DNA from: Pseudomonas sp. RIT-562
GTDB lineage: Bacteria > Pseudomonadota > Gammaproteobacteria > Pseudomonadales > Pseudomonadaceae
Assembly (NCBI RefSeq): GCF_026241895.1
Contig: NZ_JAPJIV010000002.1
Span: 397,131-461,130, forward strand
Reading direction: 5' to 3'
Length of the DNA stretch: 64,000 bases
Numbering within the stretch: the first letter of the stretch is position 1; every line of letters begins with the position of its first letter. Shown here in pieces: positions 25,507 through 34,312 of the stretch. Under the pieces are notes generated by a model that worked only from the letters and a program-made list of their open reading frames with translations, made no database searches and was not told the origin of the DNA. The position numbers and the translations under genes were made by a program.

Positions 25507-27688
25507 GCTCAAGTCCTTGCGGCGGGGTGGCGGCATAGGCAGCCAGTGGCGATTGCGGGTCCAGTAGCGAGGTGCGGATGAAGTGCAGGTAGCTCTTCAC
25601 CCGGCGCAGCGCCGAAGTATCGAAGTGCGGCGCGAAGGGCTCATCGGTGGCCTGGACGCGGCTGATGGCGTGATCCACGGCGATCAGGCTGCGCTCCAGA
25701 TTGCTCTGGCTCGGCTGCAGGAACAGGCGCACCAGCGAGCGGCCCATTACGCGGATTGCCTGGCGCCAAGGCTGGGATTCGGCATAGGCCGGATGCACCG
25801 GCAGGATCGCCTGTTCCTTGCGCAACTCGATAATCGCGTGGCCGACCTCCAGCACCACGAACATCCAGCGCAGCAGGTCCCGTTGCACTTGCGGCTGACC
25901 CGCCGCGAGCCCGTAGGCCTGGTGCAGCAGGTCGCGGGTGCGGCTTTCGAAACTGGACGCCAGGCCCTTGAGCTTGCCACTGATGGCGAACACCACCTGG
26001 CCGCGCAAGTCCTGCTCCAGGCGGCGCCATAACCAGCGGCTGTTGGGCGGCAGGATGATCGCCCCCGCAGCCGCACAGACCAGCATGCCCATGACCATGG
26101 CGATGTAGTCATTGATGAAGTTGTAGGGGTTGTAGACCGTGAGGTTGTCCGGGACCGAGCCGGTGCTGAAAAAGATCAACAGGCCGAGGCCGACCCCGGC
26201 GTACTGCGGCCGCGAAGACAGGAACGAGCCGAGCACGATCACCGGCGCGAGCATCACGCACAACAGGGGGAAACCGTCGATCCAGGGGAAGATGAAGAAC
26301 ATCTCGACGAAGCCGATCAGCGCGCCGAGAAATGTCCCGCAGGCCATTTGAAACGCCATGCATTTCGGGTTCGGCGTGGCCGCGGACAAACCGATAGTCG
26401 CGGCAGCAATCAGGGTCATGGTCGCACCGCTCGGCCAGGCCGTGGCCACCCAGTAGCTGCCCAGCACCACCAGCACAAACGCCGCGCGAATCCCCGATGC
26501 GGCCGCCGCGAGCCAGTTGGTCTGCGGGGTGAACGGCTCGTCCCACTGCTCCCGCGCGTGGCGGTGCTCGGCCAGCGAGGCGTGAGTCTGGGCGTATCCG
26601 TGCAGGTCATCGACGAAGCGATACAGCAGCTCGTAGGCGGTATGGAAGTCCAACTGCTCGGAATCGCTCGGGGCACTCTCCTGGAATGCGGCGCGCAGGC
26701 TACGCACCCGGGCAGGCAAAGCATCCTTGTAGGCTGCCAGTGCCAGGGCCAGGCGCGCAGCGTCGGGGCTGGTCAGGGCGCGGCCGCTGAAGTTGTCGAG
26801 CACTTCGGCCAGGTCCTGCAAACCCGGGGTGATTGCTGCCACCACGTGATCGGTGCCGCTGCTGCGCAAACGTTCCAGTAGTTGGTGCAGGGCATTGAAG
26901 CGCGTGGTGATGCCCATGAACTCGCTGTTCAGGCGGCTCAGGCGGCCGTTGCGCCGACGCATGTGCGGGTCTTCGAACACCGTGACGCTGCGCAGGCCTT
27001 CGAGGCCAACCGCCTCGGCGATAAAGCGTACGTTGCTGGCCTCGAACCCCGCCTGTTGGCTGCGACCGCGCAAGCCATCGGTGACGAACAGGGCGAATAC
27101 CCCGAAGCGCTGATACAAGGCATTGCGCATCGCCGCGCTGGCGGTTTGCGGCAGGATTGCGGCACTGACCAGGGTGGCACAGAGAATCCCCAGGGAGATT
27201 TCCAGCACGCGCCAGACGGCCGCCATAAAGGCGCCGTCGGGATGGGCCAGCGCTGGCAGGCCGACCATCGCCGCGGTGTAGCCCGCCAGCACAAAGCCGT
27301 ACGCGCGAAAGTTGCGGTAACGCGCCGCGCCCGCCGAACAGATACCGACCCAGATCGCCAGCGATCCGAGGAACAGTTCGGTGTTCTGCGCGAACAGCGC
27401 AATCAGCGCGACCATCACCGCCGAACCGGCCAGCGTGCCAAGGAAGCGGTAGAAGCTTTTAGCGAATACCTGGCCGCTTTGCGGCTGCATGACGATGAAC
27501 ACGGTAATCATCGCCGTGCGCGGCTGCGGCAGCTCCAGGCGCATCGCCAGCCACAGGGTCAGGAAGGCGGCGAACAGCACTTTGAAGATGTAGACCCAGG
27601 TCACGCCATCGCTGCGTGCCCAGTCAAAAAAACCTCGACGCCATTCGAGGGAATACAGCCAGCGCAGAGGTGCGGGCAAGGGGGTCAT
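25496..27688 (-). CDS. FUSC-family (AaeB-like) efflux pump
   Basis: The 730-residue inner-membrane protein has two sets of about five or six membrane helices (about residues 25-180 and 395-550) separated by and ending in soluble domains, the layout of the fusaric acid resistance (FUSC)/AaeB family. The helix block LELPQPRTAMITVFIVMQPQSGQVFAKSFYR of the first set is split here into two typical parts (QPRTAMITVFIVMQPQ and AKSFYRFLGT). It is expected to export aromatic carboxylic acids with the HlyD and outer-membrane proteins. A REP doublet lies between it and the upstream outer-membrane factor gene. Confidence 0.9.
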   Translation of the reverse strand: MTPLPAPLRWLYSLEWRRGFFDWARSDGVTWVYIFKVLFAAFLTLWLAMRLELPQPRTAMITVFIVMQPQSGQVFAKSFYRFLGTLAGSAVMVALIALFAQNTELFLGSLAIWVGICSAGAARYRNFRAYGFVLAGYTAAMVGLPALAHPDGAFMAAVWRVLEISLGILCATLVSAAILPQTASAAMRNALYQRFGVFALFVTDGLRGRSQQAGFEASNVRFIAEAVGLEGLRSVTVFEDPHMRRRNGRLSRLNSEFMGITTRFNALHQLLERLRSSGTDHVVAAITPGLQDLAEVLDNFSGRALTSPDAARLALALAAYKDALPARVRSLRAAFQESAPSDSEQLDFHTAYELLYRFVDDLHGYAQTHASLAEHRHAREQWDEPFTPQTNWLAAAASGIRAAFVLVVLGSYWVATAWPSGATMTLIAAATIGLSAATPNPKCMAFQMACGTFLGALIGFVEMFFIFPWIDGFPLLCVMLAPVIVLGSFLSSRPQYAGVGLGLLIFFSTGSVPDNLTVYNPYNFINDYIAMVMGMLVCAAAGAIILPPNSRWLWRRLEQDLRGQVVFAISGKLKGLASSFESRTRDLLHQAYGLAAGQPQVQRDLLRWMFVVLEVGHAIIELRKEQAILPVHPAYAESQPWRQAIRVMGRSLVRLFLQPSQSNLERSLIAVDHAISRVQATDEPFAPHFDTSALRRVKSYLHFIRTSLLDPQSPLAAYAATPPQGLEHAS

Positions 27689-27729
27689 GGTGTCCTGCTC
27701 AATAATTGGCGCGGCATGAACTCGTTCCT

Positions 27730-27819
27730 TGTAGGAGTGAGCCTGCTCGCGATTGCGCTATGCCAGGCAATTTCAGCATGCACTGACACACCGCCATCGC
27801 GAGCAGGCTCACTCCTACA
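27730..27819. repeat. REP doublet inside the efflux operon
   Basis: Inverted copies (27730-27753 and 27796-27819) of the TGTAGGAGTGAGCCTGCTC type lie between the outer-membrane factor gene and the FUSC gene on the same strand. Confidence 0.9.
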
Positions 27820-27841
27820 GGGGCTTCCAGGGGGCCTGTGT

Positions 27842-29353
27842 TCAATTCGACAGGCTCTTAAGCAGTGCCGGGGTTTTCGGTGCAGCGGTTTCGCTCGCGG
27901 TCGGCACATCATTGCCCGCCCCAACCTCGCCACCCAGCGCAGTCACCAGTTCCGCATGGGCACTGAGCCGCGCCGCCTGAACCTGTTGCTGCACCTGCTG
28001 CTGCTTGAACAGCAGCGTCTGGGCGTTGAGCACATTGAGGTAATCGGTGAGCCCGCGCTGGTAGGCGATCATCGCTATGTCGTAGGTCTTCTGCGCGGCC
28101 GCGACCGACTCGGCGGCGAAAGTTTGCTGCTTGTCCATGGACTCGCGGCGGATCAACTGGTCGGAGATGTTCTTCAGCGCGTTGACCAGGGTCTGGTTGT
28201 AGTGAGCCACGGCGATGTCGTAACCGGCCGCTGCTTCACCCAGCTGCGCGCGCAACCGACCGCCGTCGAAGATCGGCAGCGAGATCGCCGGGCCAACGCT
28301 GTAGTTGAGTTTTTTGCCAGTCAAAAACTCCAGGGCCCCGCCGCCCGTGGCCATGTAGCCGAGGCTACCGACCAGGTCGACGTTGGGATAAAAACCGGCA
28401 TGGGCCACATCGATACCCCGCGCTTGTGCCGCCACCTGCCAGCGGCTGGCAACCACGTCGGGCCGCTGGCCGAGCAATTGCGCCGGCAGTACCGACGGCA
28501 GCTTCAGGGCGGTGCCTAATGACAAAGTCGGTCGCTGCAACTGCGCCCCCGCGCCGGGACCCAATCCTGCCAATGCCGCCAGCTGATTACGACTGAGGGC
28601 GATCTCCTCGTCCAGTGCATCGAGCTGGCGATGGGTTTCAGGCAGTGGGGTTTGCGCCTGGCTGACTTCGAAGTGCGTTCCGATGCCGGCGTCCAGGCGC
28701 TTTTGCGCCAGTTCGAGGATCTGCTGTTGCTGCTGCAGCGTCGCGGCAACGATGTCGCGCTGGGCGTAATGCAGCGACAGTTCGATATAGGCGCGCACGA
28801 TGTTGTTCTGCAATTCGAGCTGGGCCTGCCGGGCCTCGGCGGCGCTCATGTGCGCCAGGTCGACGGCACGCTCGCTGGCATTGCGCTCGCGGCCCCAGAG
28901 GTCGAGGGCGTAACTGAAGCCCAGCGCGGCGTTGTTGTCCCAGGTCGTGGTATTGGCCAGTTCGCCCGGCCCGTAGAACTGATCGGTGGGCCAGTTGTGG
29001 CGCTTGAGGGTGGACTCGGCATTGATCTGCAGCGACTCGGCAGACTCGGCAATGCCGGCCATCGAACGCGCCTGGCGCACCCGTGCGGCGGCCATGGCGA
29101 TGGTTGGGCTGCCCTGCAGGGCCAGGTCGATCCAGTGATTTAATTGAAGGTCGCCATAGGCCTGCCACCATTGCGCAACAGGCCAATTGGCGTCCTGCGC
29201 AGCCTGTTGGATGGCCTCGTCGGTGGCCAGGGAATTGGCCTCCAGTGCCTTGCCTTGTGGGGCAATGCCTGCGGTTCCGATGCAGCCGCTGATTGCCAGG
29301 GATAGGGCGAGAACACTGAGCGTCTGAAGCGCTCTGCTGATGCGACGCGGCAC
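27842..29353 (-). CDS. NodT/OprM-type outer-membrane efflux lipoprotein
   Basis: This is a 503-residue TolC-like outer-membrane factor. The signal peptide ends in the lipobox ISGC (Cys about residue 24), and the protein has two repeated halves with the helical blocks typical of NodT proteins (WPVAQWWQAYGDLQLNHWI, then GLGPGAGAQLQRP and the late AGFYPNVDLVGSLGY). I place the start at the GTG at 29353 (MPRRISRALQ), which has CAGGA nine bases upstream; the longer open frame begins in the divergent promoter region and lacks a signal-like start. It is the first gene of the efflux operon. Confidence 0.9.
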   Translation of the reverse strand: MPRRISRALQTLSVLALSLAISGCIGTAGIAPQGKALEANSLATDEAIQQAAQDANWPVAQWWQAYGDLQLNHWIDLALQGSPTIAMAAARVRQARSMAGIAESAESLQINAESTLKRHNWPTDQFYGPGELANTTTWDNNAALGFSYALDLWGRERNASERAVDLAHMSAAEARQAQLELQNNIVRAYIELSLHYAQRDIVAATLQQQQQILELAQKRLDAGIGTHFEVSQAQTPLPETHRQLDALDEEIALSRNQLAALAGLGPGAGAQLQRPTLSLGTALKLPSVLPAQLLGQRPDVVASRWQVAAQARGIDVAHAGFYPNVDLVGSLGYMATGGGALEFLTGKKLNYSVGPAISLPIFDGGRLRAQLGEAAAGYDIAVAHYNQTLVNALKNISDQLIRRESMDKQQTFAAESVAAAQKTYDIAMIAYQRGLTDYLNVLNAQTLLFKQQQVQQQVQAARLSAHAELVTALGGEVGAGNDVPTASETAAPKTPALLKSLSN

Positions 29354-29537
29354 TGCGGATATTCCTGAGATAGGGGAGATCCCCGTAAGAGGTGGCGCAA
29401 TTCTAGGGGCGGGTTTTGTTGGCGATAAGCTGGGATTCTTGTGAATCTTTGTTACCGTTAACGCGATAATCCCTTGGTCGGGGTCTCGGACTCTGAAACG
29501 TTGTGTCACAATTTGTCATTCGCCCAGAGAGCACCCC
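29354..29537. promoter_or_regulatory. Divergent promoter region of efflux operon and LysR gene
   Basis: Two palindromes are visible: TTGTGTCACAA at 29501-29511 and GATTC-TTGT-GAATC at 29434-29447. Either could be the LysR site for the operon. No firm -10/-35 assignment was possible. Confidence 0.45.
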
Positions 29538-30506
29538 ATGGACACTTTGCAAAACATGCGCGCATTCAGTTACGTGGCCGAGGCCGGCAGCTTCACTGCG
29601 GCCGCCGTGCAACTCGACACCACGACGGCCAACGTTTCGCGCGCGGTCTCTAACCTTGAGGCCCACCTGCAAACCCGACTGCTCAACCGCACCACCCGGC
29701 GCATCGCTCTGACCGAGGCCGGCAAGCGCTACCTGCTGCGCTGCGAACAGATCCTGGCGTACGTTGAAGAAGCCGAGGCTGAAGCCAGTGACGCCCACGC
29801 CCGTCCGGCCGGACAGCTCAAGGTGCACACTATGACCGGCATCGGTCAGCACTTCGTGATCGACGCCATCGCGCGCTATCGCAAGACCCACCCGGACGTG
29901 ACGTTCGACCTGACCATGGCCAACCGCGTACCGGACCTGCTCGACGAGGGCTACGACGTGTCCATCGTGCTGGCCAGCGAACTGCCCGACTCCGGCTTCG
30001 TCTCGCAGCGTCTGGGCATCACTTACAGCATCGTCTGCGCTTCGCCGGCCTACGTGAAAGCCAACGGCTGTGCGCACAAACCCAGCGACTTGCTCAACCA
30101 CGCCTGCCTGCGGCTGGTCAGCCCGGTGATACCGTTGGAGAAATGGACATTTGATGGCCCTGAGGGTCAGGAAATGGTCACCATCAACAGCTCGCCGTTC
30201 CTGGTGAATTCTGCCGACGCCATGAAAACCGCGATCACCAGCGGCATGGGCGTAGGCGTTCTGCCGGTGTATGCGGCGATCGAAGGGCTGCGCAACGGCA
30301 CGCTGGTCAGAGTGATGCCGAACTATCGCTCGCAAGAATTGAACCTGTACGCGATCTACCCTTCGCGCCAATACCTGGACGCGAAGATCAAGACCTGGGT
30401 TGAGTATCTGCGAGGGTCGTTGCCGGAGATATTGGCAGCGCATCAAGCTGAATTGACCGCTTATGAATTGAGCGGCAGCCTGGCCGGGGTTCGGTTGGCT
30501 AATTGA
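29538..30506 (+). CDS. LysR-family regulator, probably of the efflux operon
   Basis: The 322-residue protein starts MDTLQNMRAFSYVAEAGSFTAAA, a standard LysR winged helix, followed by NLEAHLQTRLLNRTTRRIALTEAG and a two-domain effector-binding part (CrgA/AaeR-like group). It is divergent from the outer-membrane factor gene with 184 bases between, the same organisation as E. coli aaeR-aaeXAB, so control of that operon is likely. The effector could be an aromatic acid. Length is normal. Confidence 0.9.
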   Translation: MDTLQNMRAFSYVAEAGSFTAAAVQLDTTTANVSRAVSNLEAHLQTRLLNRTTRRIALTEAGKRYLLRCEQILAYVEEAEAEASDAHARPAGQLKVHTMTGIGQHFVIDAIARYRKTHPDVTFDLTMANRVPDLLDEGYDVSIVLASELPDSGFVSQRLGITYSIVCASPAYVKANGCAHKPSDLLNHACLRLVSPVIPLEKWTFDGPEGQEMVTINSSPFLVNSADAMKTAITSGMGVGVLPVYAAIEGLRNGTLVRVMPNYRSQELNLYAIYPSRQYLDAKIKTWVEYLRGSLPEILAAHQAELTAYELSGSLAGVRLAN

Positions 30507-30582
30507 TTATCCAGGCTCGCCCAGCACTGGAAAAGAATGTTAGCGTGCTTGGCATTCTCACCGCCCGACGAGCCCTCCACCC

Positions 30583-31557
30583 ATGAAAAAGACCGTACTC
30601 GCCTTCAGCCGTATCACGCCGGAGATGATCGAAGACCTGAAGCAGGATTTCGACGTCATCGTGCCCAACCCGAAGAACGGCGATATCAATGCCCAATTTA
30701 ATGAGGCCCTGCCTCACGCCCATGGCTTGATCGGCGTCGGTCGCAAGCTTGGACGGGCGCAGTTGGAAAACGCGGCGAAACTGCAGGTGGTCTCCAGCGT
30801 TTCAGTGGGCTACGACAACTACGATGTGGCGTATTTCAACGAACGCGGGATCATGCTCACCAACACCCCCGATGTCCTGACCGAGAGCACTGCGGACCTG
30901 GCGTTTGCCCTGATCATGAGCAGCGCCCGCCGGGTGGCCGAGCTGGATGCCTGGACCAAGGCCGGACAATGGCAGGCCAGTGTCGGCGCTGCGCTGTTTG
31001 GCAGCGATGTACACGGCAAGACCTTGGGCATCGTCGGCATGGGTAACATTGGCGCGGCTATCGCCCGTCGCGGTCGTCTGGGTTTTAACATGCCGATCAT
31101 CTACAGCGGCAATAGTCGCAAGCCTGCACTTGAACAGGAGCTCGGCGCGCAATTTCGCAGCCTCGACCAGTTGCTGGCCGAAGCCGATTTTGTCTGCCTG
31201 GTGGTGCCGCTCAGCGAGAAGACCAAACACCTGATCAGCCACCGCGAACTGGGGCTGATGAAGCCGGGCGCGATCCTGGTGAACATCTCCCGTGGCCCCG
31301 TGGTAGACGAACCGGCGCTGATTGAAGCCCTGCAGAACAACCGCATTCGTGGCGCGGGCCTGGACGTCTACGAGAAAGAGCCGCTGAGCGACTCGCCATT
31401 GTTCCAGTTGAAGAACGCCGTGACCCTGCCGCATATCGGCTCGGCCACTCATGAAACCCGTGAAGCAATGGCCAATCGCGCCATTACCAACCTGCGTAGC
31501 GCGCTGCAAGGTGAGCGCCCGCAAGACCTGGTCAATCCGCAGAGCTGGAACGGTTGA
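30583..31557 (+). CDS. ghrB: 2-hydroxyacid/2-ketogluconate reductase (GhrB/TkrA)
   Basis: The 324-residue protein belongs to the D-isomer-specific 2-hydroxyacid dehydrogenases. The NAD(P) motif is GMGNIG (residues 152-157), and the catalytic Arg-Glu-His triad is R237 (SRGPV), E266 (YEKEPL) and H284 (PHIGSATHET). In Pseudomonas and enterics this subgroup reduces glyoxylate, hydroxypyruvate or 2-ketogluconate. ACCC-ATG spacing gives no strong Shine-Dalgarno site, but the N-terminus MKKTVLAFSRIT fits the family. It is followed by a perfect 12-base hairpin at 31564-31592, so it is probably monocistronic. Confidence 0.9.
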   Translation: MKKTVLAFSRITPEMIEDLKQDFDVIVPNPKNGDINAQFNEALPHAHGLIGVGRKLGRAQLENAAKLQVVSSVSVGYDNYDVAYFNERGIMLTNTPDVLTESTADLAFALIMSSARRVAELDAWTKAGQWQASVGAALFGSDVHGKTLGIVGMGNIGAAIARRGRLGFNMPIIYSGNSRKPALEQELGAQFRSLDQLLAEADFVCLVVPLSEKTKHLISHRELGLMKPGAILVNISRGPVVDEPALIEALQNNRIRGAGLDVYEKEPLSDSPLFQLKNAVTLPHIGSATHETREAMANRAITNLRSALQGERPQDLVNPQSWNG

Positions 31558-31563
31558 TTGCTA

Positions 31564-31592
31564 GCATGGCACGCCCGACCGGCGTGCCATGC
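31564..31592. terminator. Hairpin after the ghrB-like gene
   Basis: GCATGGCACGCC (31564-31575) and GGCGTGCCATGC (31581-31592) form a perfect 12-base stem with a CGACC loop, seven bases after the stop codon. The following sequence is ATATATAT rather than a pure T-run. Confidence 0.75.
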
Positions 31593-31748
31593 ATATATAT
31601 ACGGCGATAATTACCCGCTGAATTAATTAACTCCGCCACTCATTTAAAAGTACATAACTTGCAACTCAGTGGCCCGCAGTGCTGCGCGAGATTCATTATA
31701 AACTTCGAAGCGGTCAACAGTCAGAAACGGACTTCGGAGAACATCTTC

Positions 31749-32258
31749 ATGAGCAACTTCACTACTGCCACCACCATCAGACGCAGCAAAGTACTGATCG
31801 TCTTGATGGCCGCCATTTTCGGTCTTACCACGCTGGCCAACAATCTCACCGACTACGCTGTCTACGCTGAATACATTGGACGCATCCTCAGCATGAGCGA
31901 TACGCACGACAACGAATCCAGGAAACATCGTGGTATCACTTCAACACTGTTCCACCACCGCTTCTACTGGGCGATTATCACCCTCGAGGTCATCTTCACG
32001 TTTAGTCTGCTATACGGCAGCTGGCAGCTCTATCGCAACTTGAAAGCACCACGCAACGAATTCAACGAGTCTAAAAAATTTGCCATCATTGGATTCGTGA
32101 CTGCACTATTCGTCTACCATGTTTTCTACATTACCATTCTCAACGAATGGTTCGACATGGACTACTCACAACAATACGATGCCTTCCGCTGGGCTCAAAA
32201 CAATATTGAATACATGTTCCTCGCCTTGATATACCTGACGGTCGCCAAGGACAGTTGA
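31749..32258 (+). CDS. DUF2165-type small integral membrane protein
   Basis: The 169-residue product has four hydrophobic segments (about residues 14-32, 72-93, 115-135 and 148-165) with conserved-looking acidic and aromatic residues between them (NNLTDYAVYAEYI, FHHRFYWAIITLE, NEWFDMDYSQQYDAFRWAQNN), the pattern of DUF2165 membrane proteins. Function unknown. I use the ATG at 31749 with GGAG at 31736-31739; the longer in-frame start would place 30 non-family residues in front. The gene is clearly less GC-rich than its neighbours and stands alone, which suggests acquisition from elsewhere. Confidence 0.82.
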   Translation: MSNFTTATTIRRSKVLIVLMAAIFGLTTLANNLTDYAVYAEYIGRILSMSDTHDNESRKHRGITSTLFHHRFYWAIITLEVIFTFSLLYGSWQLYRNLKAPRNEFNESKKFAIIGFVTALFVYHVFYITILNEWFDMDYSQQYDAFRWAQNNIEYMFLALIYLTVAKDS

Positions 32259-32270
32259 GTAACATGGGTT

Positions 32271-33173
32271 TCAAGCCAACTTGCCGGTCATTGGCTTGAT
32301 ACTGACGCGGGGTTTGCGAAAGACCAAGACGTTGCCCAGCATCACCAGCACCAGCCCGACGAGTGCTGGAGGGGTCCACTGGTAACCCTCGGCAAATGCC
32401 GACACATTCAGCGCCACCACCGGAAACAACACGGTGCAGTACGCGGCCCGCTCAGGCCCCATGCGCCCGACCAATGTCAGGTAGGCGGTGAAACCGATCA
32501 CCGAGCCGGGAATCACCAGGTACAGCAACGAGCCTACGTAGCGCGTATTCCACTCGATGTCGAACGGGATGCCCCGGACCAGGCACCAGGCCGACAACAT
32601 CGCCGCGCCGTAGGCCATGCCCCAGGCATTGGTCGTCAGCGGCTTGAGCCCGGCTTTCTGCTGCAGGCTCGATAACATGTTGCCGGCGGAAAAACACAGC
32701 GTGCCGCACAGTGCCAATCCCAGGCCAAGCAAGGTTTCAGGTGAGGCGGTGTGACCCGCAAGCTCGGGCCAGAACAGCAGACCAAGGCCGAGCAAGCCCA
32801 AGGCGCCGCCCATCAAGACGTTGCGAGCAATTTTCTGGCCGAAAAACACCCGGGCGTTCAAGGCGTTCCACAAGGTGGCCGTGGAGAACACTACAGCGAC
32901 CAGACCGCTGGGGATCCACTGGCTGGCGGTGAGGAAGCACATGAAGTTGACGCAGAACAGACACAAACCCTGCGCGAGGCAGATCAGGTGTCCGCGGCGA
33001 TTCATCACTTGCAGGCGGCGGCTGAGCAGCAACATCACGAACAGCACCAGCGCGGCGAGGCCGAAGCGATAGACGATTGACACCGGGATGGCTACCACGC
33101 CCAACTGCCATTTCAAGGCAATCCAGGTAGTACCCCAGATCAGCACGGTCAGCAAATACAGCGAAAGGTTCAT
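32271..33173 (-). CDS. DMT/EamA-family exporter
   Basis: The 300-residue inner-membrane protein has ten predicted helices in two homologous halves, with the family block LIWGTTWIALKWQL at the N-terminus and GSVIGFTAYLTLVGRMGPERAAYCTVLFPVVAL in the second half (quoted in parts: GSVIGFTAYLTLV and GPERAAYCTVLFPVV). DMT proteins of this group export amino acids or other metabolites. AGGAG precedes the ATG at 33173. It is divergent from an AraC-type regulator, 136 bases away, which probably controls it. Confidence 0.88.
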   Translation of the reverse strand: MNLSLYLLTVLIWGTTWIALKWQLGVVAIPVSIVYRFGLAALVLFVMLLLSRRLQVMNRRGHLICLAQGLCLFCVNFMCFLTASQWIPSGLVAVVFSTATLWNALNARVFFGQKIARNVLMGGALGLLGLGLLFWPELAGHTASPETLLGLGLALCGTLCFSAGNMLSSLQQKAGLKPLTTNAWGMAYGAAMLSAWCLVRGIPFDIEWNTRYVGSLLYLVIPGSVIGFTAYLTLVGRMGPERAAYCTVLFPVVALNVSAFAEGYQWTPPALVGLVLVMLGNVLVFRKPRVSIKPMTGKLA

Positions 33174-33309
33174 GATCAAAGCTCCTGGACAGGGGCTCAG
33201 TGTCCTGCGGCTGGCCTCGGCGCACTTGCATAAACTTGCGCTTTTGTCCGGCCACGGGCTGGCAGGTCATGTGCTACGGAGTAGGATGCAAGGCGTTGGA
33301 GAATCGATC

Positions 33310-34185
33310 ATGGCCGCACTGGAAACCCTGCAAGTCTTTCAAGCCCTTAACCGTTCGCCCCATGCTCGTCTTGAGCACAGCGCCGAACTCGGTGACGGCA
33401 TGGCTGCAGCCCTGTGGAACAATCATCACGACGCTCAGGACTACGAGGCGCCCAGTCATCACACCCTGTCCTGCTACATCGGCGGCGGCACCGGCACCTT
33501 TCGCCGCGACCAACCCGGCATCATGGGCGGCCCGGACAAACTGTGCATCCTGCCAGCCGAGCATCCGTCGGCCTGGGTGATCAATGGCGATATCCGCCTG
33601 GCCCACGTGTACTTCAGTCCTGAGCAATTTGCCCTGGGCTGCGTCACCCTGCTCGACCGCGAACCTCGCGAACTGCTCCTGCGCGAGCACACCTTTCTCG
33701 ACGACCCGATCCAGGCCCGGCGCTTTCGCCAGTTGATCGCACTGAACTGGGATGAGCCCGGCGAACGCCTGCTCACCAGCAGCCTGGCCCACGAGATGCT
33801 GAGCCATGTCCTCCTCGGCCAGGTGGGCAAGCGCGAAGGGTTGCGCCTCAAGGGCGGACTGGCTGCGCATCAGCGCCGGCAACTGGTCGAGTTCATCGAC
33901 AGCCAGTTGGCCGAAGCCATCAGCCTGGGGCAACTGGCCGGGTTGTGTGCGTTGTCGGAGTATCACTTTGCGCGGATGTTTCGCGAGAGCTTTGGCCTGC
34001 CGCCACACCAGTATGTGCTGGCGCGGCGCTTGCGGCGGGCCCAGGATCTGCTGCGCACGACCGCGCAGCCATTGGGGGAGATTGCCCTGGCGTGCGGGTT
34101 CTCCAGTGCCAGTCATTTCACCAACAGGTTTCGCCAGGCGGTGGGTGGAACGCCTGGGGAGTATCGGCAGGCTTTCTTGCGCTAG
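33310..34185 (+). CDS. AraC-family transcriptional regulator
   Basis: The 291-residue protein carries the double helix-turn-helix of the AraC family at its C-terminus (about residues 185-290): SLGQLAGLCALSEYHFARMFRESFG and the second helix pair ending GFSSASHFTNRFRQAVGGTPGEYR, here given by their cores YHFARMFRESFG and SSASHFTNRFRQ. The N-terminal part is a cupin-like sensor (HTLSCYIGGGTGTFRR). I use ATG 33310 with GGAG about ten bases upstream, because the frame upstream runs into the promoter of the divergent DMT gene. The likely target is that exporter. Confidence 0.88.
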   Translation: MAALETLQVFQALNRSPHARLEHSAELGDGMAAALWNNHHDAQDYEAPSHHTLSCYIGGGTGTFRRDQPGIMGGPDKLCILPAEHPSAWVINGDIRLAHVYFSPEQFALGCVTLLDREPRELLLREHTFLDDPIQARRFRQLIALNWDEPGERLLTSSLAHEMLSHVLLGQVGKREGLRLKGGLAAHQRRQLVEFIDSQLAEAISLGQLAGLCALSEYHFARMFRESFGLPPHQYVLARRLRRAQDLLRTTAQPLGEIALACGFSSASHFTNRFRQAVGGTPGEYRQAFLR

Positions 34186-34215
34186 ATCTGAAATGTTCAG
34201 CGACTTTGCCGCCGT

Positions 34216-34292
34216 CATCGCGAGCAAGGCTCACTCCTACAGAGTTGACCCGCCTATCACTCAACCCTGTAGGAGCGAGCCTGCTCGCGATG
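34216..34292. repeat. REP doublet between AraC and receptor genes
   Basis: Inverted copies (34216-34241 and 34268-34292) of the GAGC..GCTCGCGATG type lie between convergent genes and may serve as a bidirectional terminator. Confidence 0.9.
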
Positions 34293-34312
34293 AACGATGA
34301 CGCGGTGTACCG

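Noticed and set aside
26882..28519. 545-codon plus frame opposite FUSC and the outer-membrane factor
   Set aside because: It passes through a REP doublet and lies antisense to two clear genes.
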